Shown piece after piece: positions 1 to 8,101 of a stretch of 54,660 bases of DNA. The translations under genes and the position numbers were made by a program. The DNA lies in NCBI GenBank assembly GCA_031181585.1, contig JAPSKP010000012.1, positions 1-54,660 of the forward strand, given 5' to 3'. The notes under the pieces are model-generated. The model did not search any database. It was not told the DNA's origin and saw only the letters and a program-made list of their open reading frames with translations. Within the stretch, counting starts at the first letter, position 1. The number at the start of each line of letters is the position of its first letter. Source of the stretch: Lysinibacillus sp. Lineage in GTDB: Bacteria > Bacillota > Bacilli > Bacillales_A > Planococcaceae.

Positions 1-50
1 TATGGATAATCTATACCATTTAACACTACTATCTACTATAATAAAAAAGA

Positions 51-124
51 CTACTAGGGGCGCCTTAGAGGCTGAGAAGTACCCTTTGAACCTGATCTAG
101 TTAACACTAGCGTAGGAAAGTAGC
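51..124 (+). ncRNA. TPP riboswitch (THI element)
   Basis: The stretch carries the conserved TPP-aptamer blocks in order: CTAGGGG near 54-60, GGCTGAGA near 70-77, ACCCTTTGAACCTGATCTAG near 81-100, then CGTAGGAAAG near 111-120. It lies directly upstream of thiW, a thiamine-precursor transporter component, which is the expected target. A TATAAT box at 37-42 could be the -10 of its promoter. The expression platform between 125 and 180 is not clear by eye; there is no obvious U-tract terminator, so control may be through translation. Confidence 0.93.
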
Positions 125-185
125 TTGACGCATCCTCTTGGGGGTCTAGGGGCTATTTTAGTAGTTCACTAAAACACCAAAGGAG

Positions 186-686
186 ATGAGTCCAATAAAA
201 AAACTAAGAAAGTTAACGTATACAGCTATCATAAGTGCTATTGTTGCTGTAAGCAGTACGATTGTCTACATTCCCGTAGGATTTGCTAAGATTTTTCCTG
301 TCCAGCATCTAGCCAATATTTTGACTGCAGTATTAGTAGGTCCTTATTATGCGGTTGTTCAAGCATTGGTAGCTTCTACAATTCGTAACATTATGGGAAC
401 AGGGAGCTTGTTTGCGTTTCCTGGAAGTATGATAGGTGCTTTATTAGCAGGGATTGTTTACTCAAAAACAAAAAATCTAACATTTACTGCACTCGGTGAA
501 GTTATTGGTACAGGGATTTTTGGCGCTATGGCGGCTTATCCTGTTGCCGTGCTTATTTTAGGGCAGGAGGCTACATTATTTGGTCTTGTACCAGCCTTTA
601 TAATGAGTTCATTTGCTGGTACTGCTTTTGCGTTCTTTTTATTAAAGATACTAGAACGGAATCATGTATTAAAAAAAGTAATGTAA
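186..686 (+). CDS. thiW: ThiW-type ECF transporter substrate-binding component
   Basis: ThiW is the membrane S-component of an energy-coupling-factor transporter for a thiamine precursor, probably the thiazole moiety; the shared ATPase module is encoded elsewhere. The 166-residue protein is almost entirely hydrophobic with about five membrane segments, and contains the family-like stretch FPVQHLANILTAVLVGPYYA. The TPP riboswitch upstream supports the call. The start is odd: the SD AAAGGAG (179-185) abuts the ATG at 186, which leaves no spacing. The reading from the ATA codon at 195 (MKKLRKLTYTA-like) has a normal 9-nt spacing, so the true initiator may be AUA. The coordinates given use the ATG. 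Confidence 0.88.
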   Translation: MSPIKKLRKLTYTAIISAIVAVSSTIVYIPVGFAKIFPVQHLANILTAVLVGPYYAVVQALVASTIRNIMGTGSLFAFPGSMIGALLAGIVYSKTKNLTFTALGEVIGTGIFGAMAAYPVAVLILGQEATLFGLVPAFIMSSFAGTAFAFFLLKILERNHVLKKVM

Positions 687-715
687 TGAAGGGTTAAAAT
701 ATCTATAAAAAAATA

Positions 716-744
716 TTGCGTATTTAAAACAGGCATGTTAAGAT
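716..744 (+). promoter_or_regulatory. Promoter of tRNA-Asp
   Basis: TTGCGT (716-721), a 17-nt spacer and TAAGAT (739-744) form a sigma-A-type promoter. The predicted start is about 13 nt before the tRNA. Confidence 0.55.
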
Positions 745-764
745 AATTTATGTCTTTAACAAAT

Positions 765-840
765 GGTCCCGTGGTGTAGCGGTTAACATGCCTGCCTGTC
801 ACGCAGGAGATCGCCGGTTCGATCCCGGTCGGGACCGCCA
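765..840 (+). tRNA. tRNA-Asp (anticodon GTC)
   Basis: This 76-nt cloverleaf has an acceptor stem GGTCCCG/CGGGACC, a D-arm around GTGTAGCGGTTAACAT, and an anticodon stem CCTGC/GCAGG with loop CTGTCAC, giving anticodon GTC at 798-800. The T-arm contains GGTTCGATCC and CCA is encoded at 838-840. It stands alone and is followed at once by a terminator. Confidence 0.97.
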
Positions 841-849
841 TTTAGGTTT

Positions 850-883
850 TTGTAAGAAATAATCTTACAAGAGCTTTTTTTAT
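850..883 (+). terminator. Terminator after tRNA-Asp
   Basis: Stem TTGTAAGA (850-857) and TCTTACAA (863-870) with a 5-nt loop, then GAG and a run of seven T. Confidence 0.8.
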
Positions 884-1218
884 TTACTAATACTATTTAA
901 GGTTAATGCGTACAATAGGAGAGATCTTATTGTACGCTTTTTATTTTCCCGAAAATCATTTGTTATTCAGATTATCATTACTCTAGTAGTTCATAAATAA
1001 AAAGGCATAGAGTTACTTATTTATGAAAAGGGAAAAGCAGGAGAAAGTTTGCTTCCTTTTAATAAATATTTAACTAATAATAGCTTAAAATAAGCTTTTA
1101 TTCTCATAAAATTATTATCAGAATATGTTAAAATGCTAGAGTGATAATAAGTTTGTTTCTATTTTAAAATAATAGGGTAAAATTATATTTGAAAAGATAG
1201 TAGGTGGGGGTGCCGGTT
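884..1218. other. Gene-free region with two perfect 10-bp inverted repeats
   Basis: No plausible coding sequence is visible. GCGTACAATA (908-917) pairs perfectly with 928-937 and is followed by TTTTTA, so it looks like a second intrinsic terminator although no gene ends just before it. TTCATAAATA (990-999) pairs perfectly with 1018-1027 across an 18-nt loop; its role is unknown. The rest is AT-rich leader of the lipoprotein gene. Confidence 0.6.
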
Positions 1219-1599
1219 ATGACATACGGACGAATTGCTCCAATGATTATCGTTCTGTTGTCGGCTATCGTTTTGTTTGGGTGCTCTTCTAATAAAATGA
1301 TCAATATAGAAGATTCAAATACGTATGCATGGCAGAAATATATGAATGAGGATGAATTTAACCAGTTAAAAGAAGGTATGTCTTATATGGAAGTAGTAGA
1401 GGTGGCAAGAGGTCCGGGGGAACAGGTAGATGACAGTAAATATATATGGCAAGATGAATTGCTGATTACTCAGGCATATGAAATTGAATTTAAAGAGGAT
1501 AAGTTGATAGGTAAAAAAATTATTCAAAAACGGGGCGAATCAACCCGGGATTTACCCGCCGAGAAGAAATCAGACGATCAAGAAGAAAATACAAAATAA
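1219..1599 (+). CDS. Small secreted lipoprotein, BamE/BLIP-like fold candidate
   Basis: This 126-residue protein has a short N-terminus, a hydrophobic segment ending in the lipobox VLFGC, and then a polar mature domain, so it should be lipidated and held on the outer face of the membrane. The mature part has the pattern FNQLKEGMSYMEVVEVARGPG, a conserved W, and a later EIEFKEDKL, which recalls the SmpA/OmlA (BamE) or DUF3862 fold; that match is by eye. The C-terminus is charged and probably disordered. I chose ATG 1219 because GGTGGGGG at 1203-1210 makes a suitable SD; a GTG at 1204 in the same frame would add five residues and lacks one. It is monocistronic and ends at a strong terminator. 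Confidence 0.75.
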   Translation: MTYGRIAPMIIVLLSAIVLFGCSSNKMINIEDSNTYAWQKYMNEDEFNQLKEGMSYMEVVEVARGPGEQVDDSKYIWQDELLITQAYEIEFKEDKLIGKKIIQKRGESTRDLPAEKKSDDQEENTK

Positions 1600-1616
1600 C
1601 GCCTATATTGTAAAGG

Positions 1617-1662
1617 ACACTTCATTTGTTAAGGAATTTAACAAATGAAGTGTTTTCTTTTG
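1617..1662 (+). terminator. Strong terminator after the lipoprotein gene
   Basis: A perfect 16-bp stem (1617-1632 with 1638-1653) with loop GGAAT is followed by TTTCTTTT. Confidence 0.85.
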
Positions 1663-1705
1663 CACTTTAACAAAAGTCATCTTCTATCCGATGAGGTACT
1701 ACCCT

Positions 1706-1734
1706 TTGAACATTTACCATGCTTACAGTAAACT
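1706..1734 (+). promoter_or_regulatory. Candidate promoter of the tsaE operon
   Basis: TTGAAC (1706-1711), 17 nt, TAAACT (1729-1734), upstream of the tsaE SD. The -10 match is only moderate. Confidence 0.4.
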
Positions 1735-1763
1735 AGTAGTAATGTACTTTGGAGGATTAAAAC

Positions 1764-2216
1764 ATGGTATTTGAAAAATATATAACATCAGTTGAAGAAA
1801 CACAGGCATTAGCCCATCGTTTAGCAGCACTTCTTGAGCCTCAAACTACTATTACACTTGAAGGTGATTTAGGAGCAGGCAAGACAACCTTTACACAGGC
1901 ATTGGCAAAAGGTCTGGGAATTACGCGTACAGTGAACAGTCCTACTTTTACTATTATGAAGCAATATAATGGACGTCTGCCGTTGAATCACCTTGATGTC
2001 TACCGTTTAGCAGACAGTGATGAGGATCTTGGCTGGGATGAAATTTTTTATGGGGATGCAGTAACGGTTGTAGAGTGGGCTCATTTAATTGAAGATGAGC
2101 TGCCCAAAGAGCGCTTAAGTGTGGAAATCAGACGGATTAGTGAAACAGAGCGGAAATTTATATTTAAACCGATGGGCGAACAATACGTCCAACTGTGTGA
2201 GGAGCTACTAAAATGA
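1764..2216 (+). CDS. tsaE: tRNA threonylcarbamoyladenosine biosynthesis ATPase TsaE
   Basis: TsaE is the ATPase that, with TsaB and TsaD, supports transfer of the threonylcarbamoyl group to A37 of ANN-decoding tRNAs (t6A). The 150-residue length is normal. The Walker A motif GDLGAGKTT lies near residues 34-42, and HLDVYRL and VVEWAHL are family motifs. It has an SD (GGAGG) 8 nt before ATG. It opens a compact operon with tsaB, whose start overlaps its stop by 4 nt, then rimI and tsaD. B. subtilis has the same order (ydiB first). Confidence 0.96.
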   Translation: MVFEKYITSVEETQALAHRLAALLEPQTTITLEGDLGAGKTTFTQALAKGLGITRTVNSPTFTIMKQYNGRLPLNHLDVYRLADSDEDLGWDEIFYGDAVTVVEWAHLIEDELPKERLSVEIRRISETERKFIFKPMGEQYVQLCEELLK

Positions 2217-2917
2217 TTTGGTTAGGAATTGATACAGCAAATGCCCCTCTTTCTGTGGCGATTGTAAAAGATGGACGAGTATTGGCAGAAACAGTCCAGA
2301 ATATTAAAATTACGCACTCTGTAGGTGCAATGCCTGCCGTAGAGGAGCTATTTGCCAAGGCAAACATAACGCCTTCCCAAATAGATGCAGTAGCCGTGTC
2401 AGAAGGACCCGGTTCATATACAGGCGTACGTATTGGTGTAACAATTGCCAAGACACTTGCTTGGACGTTGAAGAAACCTTTAGTAGGAGTATCGAGCCTG
2501 CAGGCATTGGCTGCCAATGCCAAACTTTTTAATGGGGTTATCTGTCCATTATTTGATGCAAGACGCCAGCATGTTTATGCGGCTGCCTATCGTGGTGAAT
2601 TGTTAAATGAAGTAATTCATGATCATCATGATCATATCGATGGGTTGTTAGAAACGCTGCAGGCATTAAATGAAAACGTGTTATTTATCGGTACAGATGT
2701 AGAAGTATTCTGGGAACGCATCAAGGAAAGACTTGGAGATAAGGCTATCCGAGCTTCTTATACACTTGATCTGCCGCGTGCTACAGAACTTATTGCGCTT
2801 GCAGAGGATCGGGAGTTGCCGTCTATAGAAGCGGTTCACCATTTTGTACCGCAGTATCGCCGTATTGCAGAGGCGGAAGCAAATTGGATTAAGGAACAGA
2901 AGAAGGTGGCCGAGTGA
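2213..2917 (+). CDS. tsaB: tRNA t6A biosynthesis protein TsaB
   Basis: TsaB is the non-catalytic paralogue of TsaD (ASKHA fold, peptidase M22 family) and scaffolds the t6A-forming complex. The 234-residue protein begins with LGIDTANAPLSVAIV, matching the first phosphate-binding strand of the fold, and contains SEGPGSYTGVRIG near residues 63-75, the hallmark of the family. ATG overlaps the tsaE stop (ATGA), and the gene overlaps rimI by 4 nt, so translation is probably coupled across the operon. Confidence 0.95.
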   Translation: MIWLGIDTANAPLSVAIVKDGRVLAETVQNIKITHSVGAMPAVEELFAKANITPSQIDAVAVSEGPGSYTGVRIGVTIAKTLAWTLKKPLVGVSSLQALAANAKLFNGVICPLFDARRQHVYAAAYRGELLNEVIHDHHDHIDGLLETLQALNENVLFIGTDVEVFWERIKERLGDKAIRASYTLDLPRATELIALAEDRELPSIEAVHHFVPQYRRIAEAEANWIKEQKKVAE

Positions 2918-3360
2918 TTACGTATCGTAGAATGACAGCAGCCGATGTAGATGCTGTCTATGCAATTGAATTGGCAACTTTTCCAACACCGTGGACGCTC
3001 GATTCCTTTCATTATGAAATGCGTGAAAATCAGTATGCACATTATATAGTGGCAGAAGATGAAACGGAAATCATCGGATTTTGTGGTATGTGGCTTGTAA
3101 TCGATGCTGCACAAATTACAAATGTAGCCGTTGTAGAGTCGGCACGAGGTAAGGGAATAGGAGAAGCATTGATGAAGGAAGCTATCCGTGTTGCACGTGA
3201 AGCCGAGATGGAGGTTATGAGCTTGGAAGTACGAGTGACGAATGTGGTAGCACAAAACCTTTATCGAAAATTAGGTTTTCAAAATGGGGGCATTCGGAAA
3301 GGGTATTATACGGATAACGGGGAAGATGCTCTTGTAATGTGGGTGAATATAAATGAGTAA
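2914..3360 (+). CDS. rimI: Ribosomal protein bS18 alanine N-acetyltransferase RimI
   Basis: This GNAT-family enzyme acetylates the N-terminal alanine of ribosomal protein S18 using acetyl-CoA. Of 148 residues, the central [20 protein letters not shown] holds the acetyl-CoA loop (RGKGIG), and the C-terminal [19 protein letters not shown] is typical of RimI. The start is GTG, embedded in the tsaB stop (GTGA). It sits in the t6A operon as in many Firmicutes; the link between the two activities is genomic, not enzymatic. Confidence 0.93.
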   Translation: MITYRRMTAADVDAVYAIELATFPTPWTLDSFHYEMRENQYAHYIVAEDETEIIGFCGMWLVIDAAQITNVAVVESARGKGIGEALMKEAIRVAREAEMEVMSLEVRVTNVVAQNLYRKLGFQNGGIRKGYYTDNGEDALVMWVNINE

Positions 3361-4369
3361 ATATATACTGGCAATTGAAACAAGCTGTGATGAAACAGCA
3401 GCAAGCATTATAAAAGATGGTACAGAGATTATTTCAAATGTTGTATCGTCACAAATAGATAGTCATAAGCGTTTTGGAGGAGTAGTGCCGGAAATTGCTT
3501 CAAGACATCATGTAGAGCAGATGACAATTGTCATTGAAGAATGTTTGACACAAGCAGGAATGGAACCGGCTGATTTAGCTGCAGTAGCTGTTACAGAAGG
3601 TCCGGGGCTTGTGGGGGCGCTGCTGATTGGCATTAATGCAGCGAAGGCATTTGCTTTTGCTCATGGACTGCCGCTTGTACCGGTGCATCATATAGCAGGA
3701 CATATATATGCAAATGCCCTTGTACAGCCGATGGAATTTCCACTGCTGGCGCTTGTTGTCTCAGGTGGCCATACAGAGCTTGTCTATATGAAGGAGCATG
3801 GCAGTTTCGAGTTAATTGGAGAAACAAGAGATGATGCAGCAGGAGAGGCCTATGATAAGGTAGCAAGAGTTTTGAATTTGCCATACCCAGGGGGACCGCA
3901 TATCGACCGGCTGGCGTATGAAGCTGAAGAGGCTGTACCATTTCCTCGAGTATGGCTAGAGGAAGATTCCTACGATTTTAGTTTTAGTGGACTAAAATCA
4001 GCGGTCATCAATTATAAGCATAATATGGATCAGCGCGGTGAGGAAATCATTCCGGCCCATGTGGCTAAAGGCTTTCAGGATAGTGTAGTAGAAGTACTGA
4101 CGGCAAAAACAGTTCGAGCGGCTCGAGAATATGGGGTTAAGCAAGTAATTGCTGCTGGTGGTGTTTCAGCTAATAAGGGCTTGCGTAATGCATTAGAATC
4201 AGCTTTTATAGAGGAAGATATTCCATTTTTCGTGCCTCCGCTGAAGCTTTGTACAGACAATGCGGCTATGATTGGTGCAGCAGGATTCTTTATGTACGAG
4301 GCAGGAGTAAGAGGTGATATGAAAATGAACGGGAAACCGGGAATGGAATTGAAGACTTGGATAGAATAA
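3353..4369 (+). CDS. tsaD: tRNA N6-adenosine threonylcarbamoyltransferase TsaD
   Basis: TsaD (formerly Gcp, YdiE) is the catalytic subunit that moves the threonylcarbamoyl group from threonylcarbamoyl-AMP to A37 of tRNA. The 338-residue length is normal. It starts [15 protein letters not shown], carries the metal-binding histidines in VHHIAGH (residues 113 and 117), and has the nucleotide-binding SGGHTELV and FSFSGLKSA segments and a late [12 protein letters not shown] overlaps the rimI stop by 8 nt. This is the last gene of the operon; a terminator follows within 10 nt. Confidence 0.97.
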   Translation: MSKYILAIETSCDETAASIIKDGTEIISNVVSSQIDSHKRFGGVVPEIASRHHVEQMTIVIEECLTQAGMEPADLAAVAVTEGPGLVGALLIGINAAKAFAFAHGLPLVPVHHIAGHIYANALVQPMEFPLLALVVSGGHTELVYMKEHGSFELIGETRDDAAGEAYDKVARVLNLPYPGGPHIDRLAYEAEEAVPFPRVWLEEDSYDFSFSGLKSAVINYKHNMDQRGEEIIPAHVAKGFQDSVVEVLTAKTVRAAREYGVKQVIAAGGVSANKGLRNALESAFIEEDIPFFVPPLKLCTDNAAMIGAAGFFMYEAGVRGDMKMNGKPGMELKTWIE

Positions 4370-4375
4370 AGAAAG

Positions 4376-4410
4376 GTGCTGCAAATAATTTGCAGCACTT
4401 TTTATTTTTA
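4376..4410 (+). terminator. Terminator of the t6A operon
   Basis: GTGCTGCAAA (4376-4385) pairs with TTTGCAGCAC (4389-4398) around a 3-nt loop, then TTTTTATTTTT. Confidence 0.88.
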
Positions 4411-4503
4411 TAAAAAAATAAATATAGTAGAAAAAAATGATTTTTTGTATAGAACTTGCTTAACGAAGTAAATATTTTTTCGTTTTAGAACTTTTCTGAA
4501 AAA

Positions 4504-4715
4504 TTATCCACAGCTTTGAACAACTGTTTTCAAAATGTCAACGAGAACATTCGTACTTATACACAAACTGTGGATAACTTGTGTATAAGATGTGATTTAT
4601 TAATAAAATTTGTGGTTTTCTTGTTGAAATCGTGTGGAAAAACAAAACAGCACATGTGGACAATGTGGAAAAGTCTGTTGATATGTTGATATGACAACAT
4701 TTTATCTGTGAATAA
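4504..4715. promoter_or_regulatory. DnaA-box cluster outside oriC
   Basis: Five exact matches to the DnaA box TTATNCACA are present: TTATCCACA at 4504-4512 and TTATACACA at 4557-4565 on the plus strand; TGTGGATAA at 4569-4577, TGTGTATAA at 4580-4588 and TGTGAATAA at 4707-4715, which are boxes on the minus strand. Three single-mismatch boxes lie at 4633-4641, 4655-4663 and 4664-4672. The stretch is AT-rich and free of genes. dnaA and dnaN are not here, so this is not the usual oriC. B. subtilis has DnaA-binding clusters away from oriC that hold DnaA and limit initiation, and I recall one between gcp (tsaD) and ydiF, the same position as here. Confidence 0.85.
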
Positions 4716-4719
4716 AAAT

Positions 4720-5040
4720 GTGGAGTTTTTTTGTTTTTATATGATTTATAAAAACGGGAAGTAGGAAAGCAAATTAGCAGACAAATAAAAAGTTAATATT
4801 ACAGAATAATATTAAAGGAATGATTAATATAAACTTATATAGTTATAAAGAGATTTCTGGCAAAATAAAGCCTCACAAAGTAACAATATTAATCCAAAGA
4901 TGAGTTGATAGTTATGAGTAAACAACAGGCTTTAAAATGTCGATTTCTTTTTTCTGTTCCAGTGAATTTACCATTCGGCTTCTTTCGGATTGATGGATGA
5001 ACAGTCAGGATCTATGAATAAATAGTAAAAGATTCAAATA
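4720..5040. other. Gene-free AT-rich stretch
   Basis: I see no coding sequence, hairpin or recognisable site between the DnaA-box cluster and the ABC-F terminator. Confidence 0.5.
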
Positions 5041-5041
5041 G

Positions 5042-5069
5042 AAAAAACCCCCGCACACTTTACGGGGGT
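5042..5069 (-). terminator. Terminator of the ABC-F gene (minus strand)
   Basis: ACCCCCG (5047-5053) pairs with CGGGGGT (5063-5069). Read on the minus strand the stem is followed by TTTTTT. Confidence 0.85.
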
Positions 5070-5077
5070 AGATCGAT

Positions 5078-7021
5078 TTATAATGCTTCAAGCTCTTCAT
5101 TTAGTTCAAGCCATTCCATTTCCAGCGTCTCATGTGCTTCTTTTGCTGTATCGAGATTAGTTTGAATTTCAAGAGCTTTTTCATGGTTAGAGAAGATTTC
5201 CGGATCACACAATGCCTCTTCGTATCCTTTGATTTCTTCATCAAGCGCACCCATTTTACTTTCTATCTCCTCAATCAAACGTCTAATCTGGCGCTCGCGC
5301 TTTTTGGTTTCTTTATCAATAGTAGAAGTTGTTGCCTTAGCAGGGTTGATTGTAGCAGTTGTCTTGGCAGCTTCACTTGCAGCCTTCATAGCAGCCAGTT
5401 CTTCGAGCTCCTGCTTTTTCTCTACATAATAATCGTAATCTCCTAAGTATTCAAAAGCTCCATTTTTCGAAAGTTCGACTACTTTTGTTGCGATGCGATT
5501 GATGAAATAGCGGTCATGGGAGACAAATAAAAGCGTACCAGGATAGTCAATTAGGGCGTTCTCCAGCACTTCCTTACTGTCCAGATCCAGGTGGTTCGTA
5601 GGTTCATCCAGAACGAGGAAATTACATTTTTGCATCATTAATTTTGCAAGAGCAAGGCGGGCTTTCTCTCCACCAGATAAGGAGTTGACGGGCTTTGTAA
5701 CATCATCGCCGCTAAATAGAAAATTACCAAGTACTGTTCGGATGTCCTTTTCATTCATTAACGGCCATTCATCCCACAGTTCTGCAAGGACAGTTTTATT
5801 GCTGTTCAGCTTTGCCTGCTCCTGGTCATAGTAGCCAATCTGCACATTTGTACCGTAACGAATATCCCCATTTAGTGCTGCTAAATCTTTTACAACCGTT
5901 TTTAGGAGTGTTGATTTTCCAACACCATTTGGCCCTACAAGAGCAATGCGATCTTCTCGAAAGACGCGCATAGAAATGCCGTGGGAAATCTCATTTCCCG
6001 TATAGCCGATTGCCAAATCGTCGATAGACAGCACGTCATTACCACTTTGACGCTCAATCGTAAATCCGAAGCTTGCAGACTTTTCATCATTGTCTGGGGA
6101 ATCCATCCATTCGGTACGTTCAAGCGTCTTTCGTCGGCTCTGCGCCATCTTTGTAGTCGAGGCACGGGCAATATTTTTTTGAATAAATGCCTCAAGCTTT
6201 GCCTTCTCATCTTGCTGACGCTCATACATTTTTATATCACGTTCATAGTTTTTTGCTTTTTCATCTAAATAAGCGCTATAGTTGCCAGTATATTTTGTCA
6301 CTCGAGTACGTGATACCTCATAGACGATGGATACAACTTGATCCAGGAAGTATCGGTCATGCGAAACAATGAGAATTGCGCCATTGTAACTTTTTAAATA
6401 TCCTTCAAGCCATGACAATGTTTCAATGTCCAAGTGGTTCGTCGGCTCGTCCAGAATGAGTAAATCAGGTTTAGATAATAAGAGTTTGGCAAGTGCCAGA
6501 CGCGTTCGCTGGCCCCCGGATAATGAGCGGATGGGCTTTTCATAGTCTTCAGGGAAAAATTGCATACCATGAAGTACAGAGCGTGTATCCGCCTCATATT
6601 GGTATCCGCCAGCCTCCTTGAAATCGTGCTGGAGCTGATCGTAATCTGCCATGATGCGGGCATACGCCTCACTATCCTCATGAACGGAAGGATCGGCCAT
6701 TTTTTGTTCTAGGTTTCTTAATGCGTGCTCCATCTTATGCAGCTTTCCGAAAATGGTCATCATTTCATCCCAAATGGAAAGTTCTGAATCGATACCGGCG
6801 TGTTGCTCCAGGTATCCAACGTTAACATCCTTAGGAATAATGATTTCACCTGAATCATAAGACATTTGTCCCGCAATGATTTTCAGAAGCGTCGATTTAC
6901 CGGCACCGTTTCGTCCGACGAGCGCCACCCGATCGCGATGCTGCACCTCGAGCTTTACACCGCTCAGTATCTCGTCAGTGACGAATGATTTATATAATTG
7001 ATTTACTTGTAAGACAATCAT
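5078..7021 (-). CDS. ydiF: ABC-F family ATP-binding protein (YdiF-like)
   Basis: ABC-F proteins are soluble twin-ATPase factors that act on the ribosome, not in transport. The 647-residue protein has two nucleotide-binding domains: Walker A GRNGAGKST near residue 37 and GPNGVGKST near 363, signatures LSGGQRTR and LSGGEKAR, and Walker B LLILDEPTNHLD and FLVLDEPTNHLD. The linker between them is the basic helical P-site-tRNA interaction region. A C-terminal charged coiled coil (about 560-647) is typical of the YdiF/Uup subgroup. It has no membrane segments. The position next to tsaD matches B. subtilis ydiF. The exact ribosomal function of this subgroup is not settled. Confidence 0.92.
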   Translation of the reverse strand: MIVLQVNQLYKSFVTDEILSGVKLEVQHRDRVALVGRNGAGKSTLLKIIAGQMSYDSGEIIIPKDVNVGYLEQHAGIDSELSIWDEMMTIFGKLHKMEHALRNLEQKMADPSVHEDSEAYARIMADYDQLQHDFKEAGGYQYEADTRSVLHGMQFFPEDYEKPIRSLSGGQRTRLALAKLLLSKPDLLILDEPTNHLDIETLSWLEGYLKSYNGAILIVSHDRYFLDQVVSIVYEVSRTRVTKYTGNYSAYLDEKAKNYERDIKMYERQQDEKAKLEAFIQKNIARASTTKMAQSRRKTLERTEWMDSPDNDEKSASFGFTIERQSGNDVLSIDDLAIGYTGNEISHGISMRVFREDRIALVGPNGVGKSTLLKTVVKDLAALNGDIRYGTNVQIGYYDQEQAKLNSNKTVLAELWDEWPLMNEKDIRTVLGNFLFSGDDVTKPVNSLSGGEKARLALAKLMMQKCNFLVLDEPTNHLDLDSKEVLENALIDYPGTLLFVSHDRYFINRIATKVVELSKNGAFEYLGDYDYYVEKKQELEELAAMKAASEAAKTTATINPAKATTSTIDKETKKRERQIRRLIEEIESKMGALDEEIKGYEEALCDPEIFSNHEKALEIQTNLDTAKEAHETLEMEWLELNEELEAL

Positions 7022-7149
7022 TTTTTACACCTCAGTTCACCCTTTAGTTTACTGGATGAAACTATTGGGCGCAATGATAGGTGCTTTACTTGTTTCTATA
7101 TGTTTAGTAAGATTAAAACGATTTCCAATTGATTGTAGGGGGAACGTAT

Positions 7150-7785
7150 GTGAACAAAGAATATAAAATTCCTCAGGCAACTACGAAAAGGCTTCCTCTT
7201 TATTACCGTTTTCTTCAAAACTTTGCTCAAGAGGGGAAAAAGCGGATCTCATCCCAAGAACTAAGTGATGCAATGAAGATTGATCCAGCGACGATTCGCC
7301 GGGACTTTTCATATTTTGGCGCGTTAGGGAAAAAAGGATATGGCTATGATGTCCAGCATTTATTATCTTTTTTCCGTCAAACTTTAGATCAAGATGAGGC
7401 GACGAATGTAGCGTTGATCGGGGTGGGGAATTTGGGGAATGCATTTCTTAAATACAACTTCCAAAAAAACCACAATACTCGTATCGTTGTAGCATTCGAT
7501 TCGAAGGCGCCGTATGAAGGAACAGAAATCAGCAATATTCCTGTATTTCATCCAGACCGGCTAGAAGAGATGTACGAGGAATATAGAGCAGAGCTGGCTA
7601 TTTTAACCGTTTCAGCCCGTTCAGCACAAACGATGACCGACCGGCTGGCGAAGATGAACGCAAAGGGAATATTAAACTTCACGCCAATCAGACTGACAGT
7701 ACCTGACTCGATGAAGCTAATGAACATAGATTTATCAGTAGAGTTACAAGCCCTCATTTACTTAATCCGTAATAGCGAAAGCTGA
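7150..7785 (+). CDS. rex: Redox-sensing transcriptional repressor Rex
   Basis: Rex senses the NADH/NAD+ ratio and represses fermentation and respiration genes when NADH is low. The protein has an N-terminal winged helix (about residues 1-80, with [10 protein letters not shown] and [20 protein letters not shown]) and a C-terminal Rossmann domain with [11 protein letters not shown] start it at GTG 7150 (VNKEYKIPQ), 6 nt after the SD AGGGGGA (7137-7143); a TTG at 7129 would put the SD inside the gene. That gives 211 residues, normal for Rex. I found no convincing Rex operator in the window, so its targets lie elsewhere. Confidence 0.95.
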   Translation: MNKEYKIPQATTKRLPLYYRFLQNFAQEGKKRISSQELSDAMKIDPATIRRDFSYFGALGKKGYGYDVQHLLSFFRQTLDQDEATNVALIGVGNLGNAFLKYNFQKNHNTRIVVAFDSKAPYEGTEISNIPVFHPDRLEEMYEEYRAELAILTVSARSAQTMTDRLAKMNAKGILNFTPIRLTVPDSMKLMNIDLSVELQALIYLIRNSES

Positions 7786-7867
7786 CGTAAATTATTCACA
7801 TTTAATCTAATAGCAAAAATGCAGGTGTTACGGTAAAATGATACATATAATAGAGGAGGTGGCTGTA

Positions 7868-8083
7868 ATGGTTGTGCATTTAAATGCGATTGGACCAGTA
7901 AGCCTAGTTATTATCGGCGTAGTAGCGGTATTAATTTTTGGACCGAAGAAACTGCCTGAGCTAGGAAAAGCGATGGGCTCGACACTTCGCGAATTCAAAA
8001 ACGCTACTAAAGGTTTAGCTGATGACGATGACGATAATAAAAAGAAAGTTATCGATCATAAAGATAACGATTCAATCAAGTAA
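7868..8083 (+). CDS. tatA: Twin-arginine translocase subunit TatA
   Basis: TatA forms the size-adaptable pore of the Tat pathway for folded proteins. The 71-residue protein has one N-terminal membrane helix ([17 protein letters not shown]), the conserved hinge [14 protein letters not shown], an amphipathic helix, and an acidic tail with a run of aspartates. ATG 7868 is preceded by a strong SD (GAGGAGGTGG, 7852-7861); an upstream in-frame ATG at 7838 lies before that SD. tatC follows 18 nt later. With no tatB, this is the minimal TatA-TatC system of Firmicutes. Confidence 0.95.
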   Translation: MVVHLNAIGPVSLVIIGVVAVLIFGPKKLPELGKAMGSTLREFKNATKGLADDDDDNKKKVIDHKDNDSIK

Positions 8084-8101
8084 GTTAAGGATGTCAATTT
8101 T

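Noticed and set aside
2836..3255. 139-codon minus-strand frame over rimI
   Set aside because: Cys/His-rich antisense of rimI; no SD, no family resemblance.
4504..4715. Chromosomal origin oriC
   Set aside because: The box cluster is dense, but dnaA, dnaN and rpmH are absent and the neighbours are tsaD and the ABC-F gene; an accessory DnaA cluster is the simpler reading.
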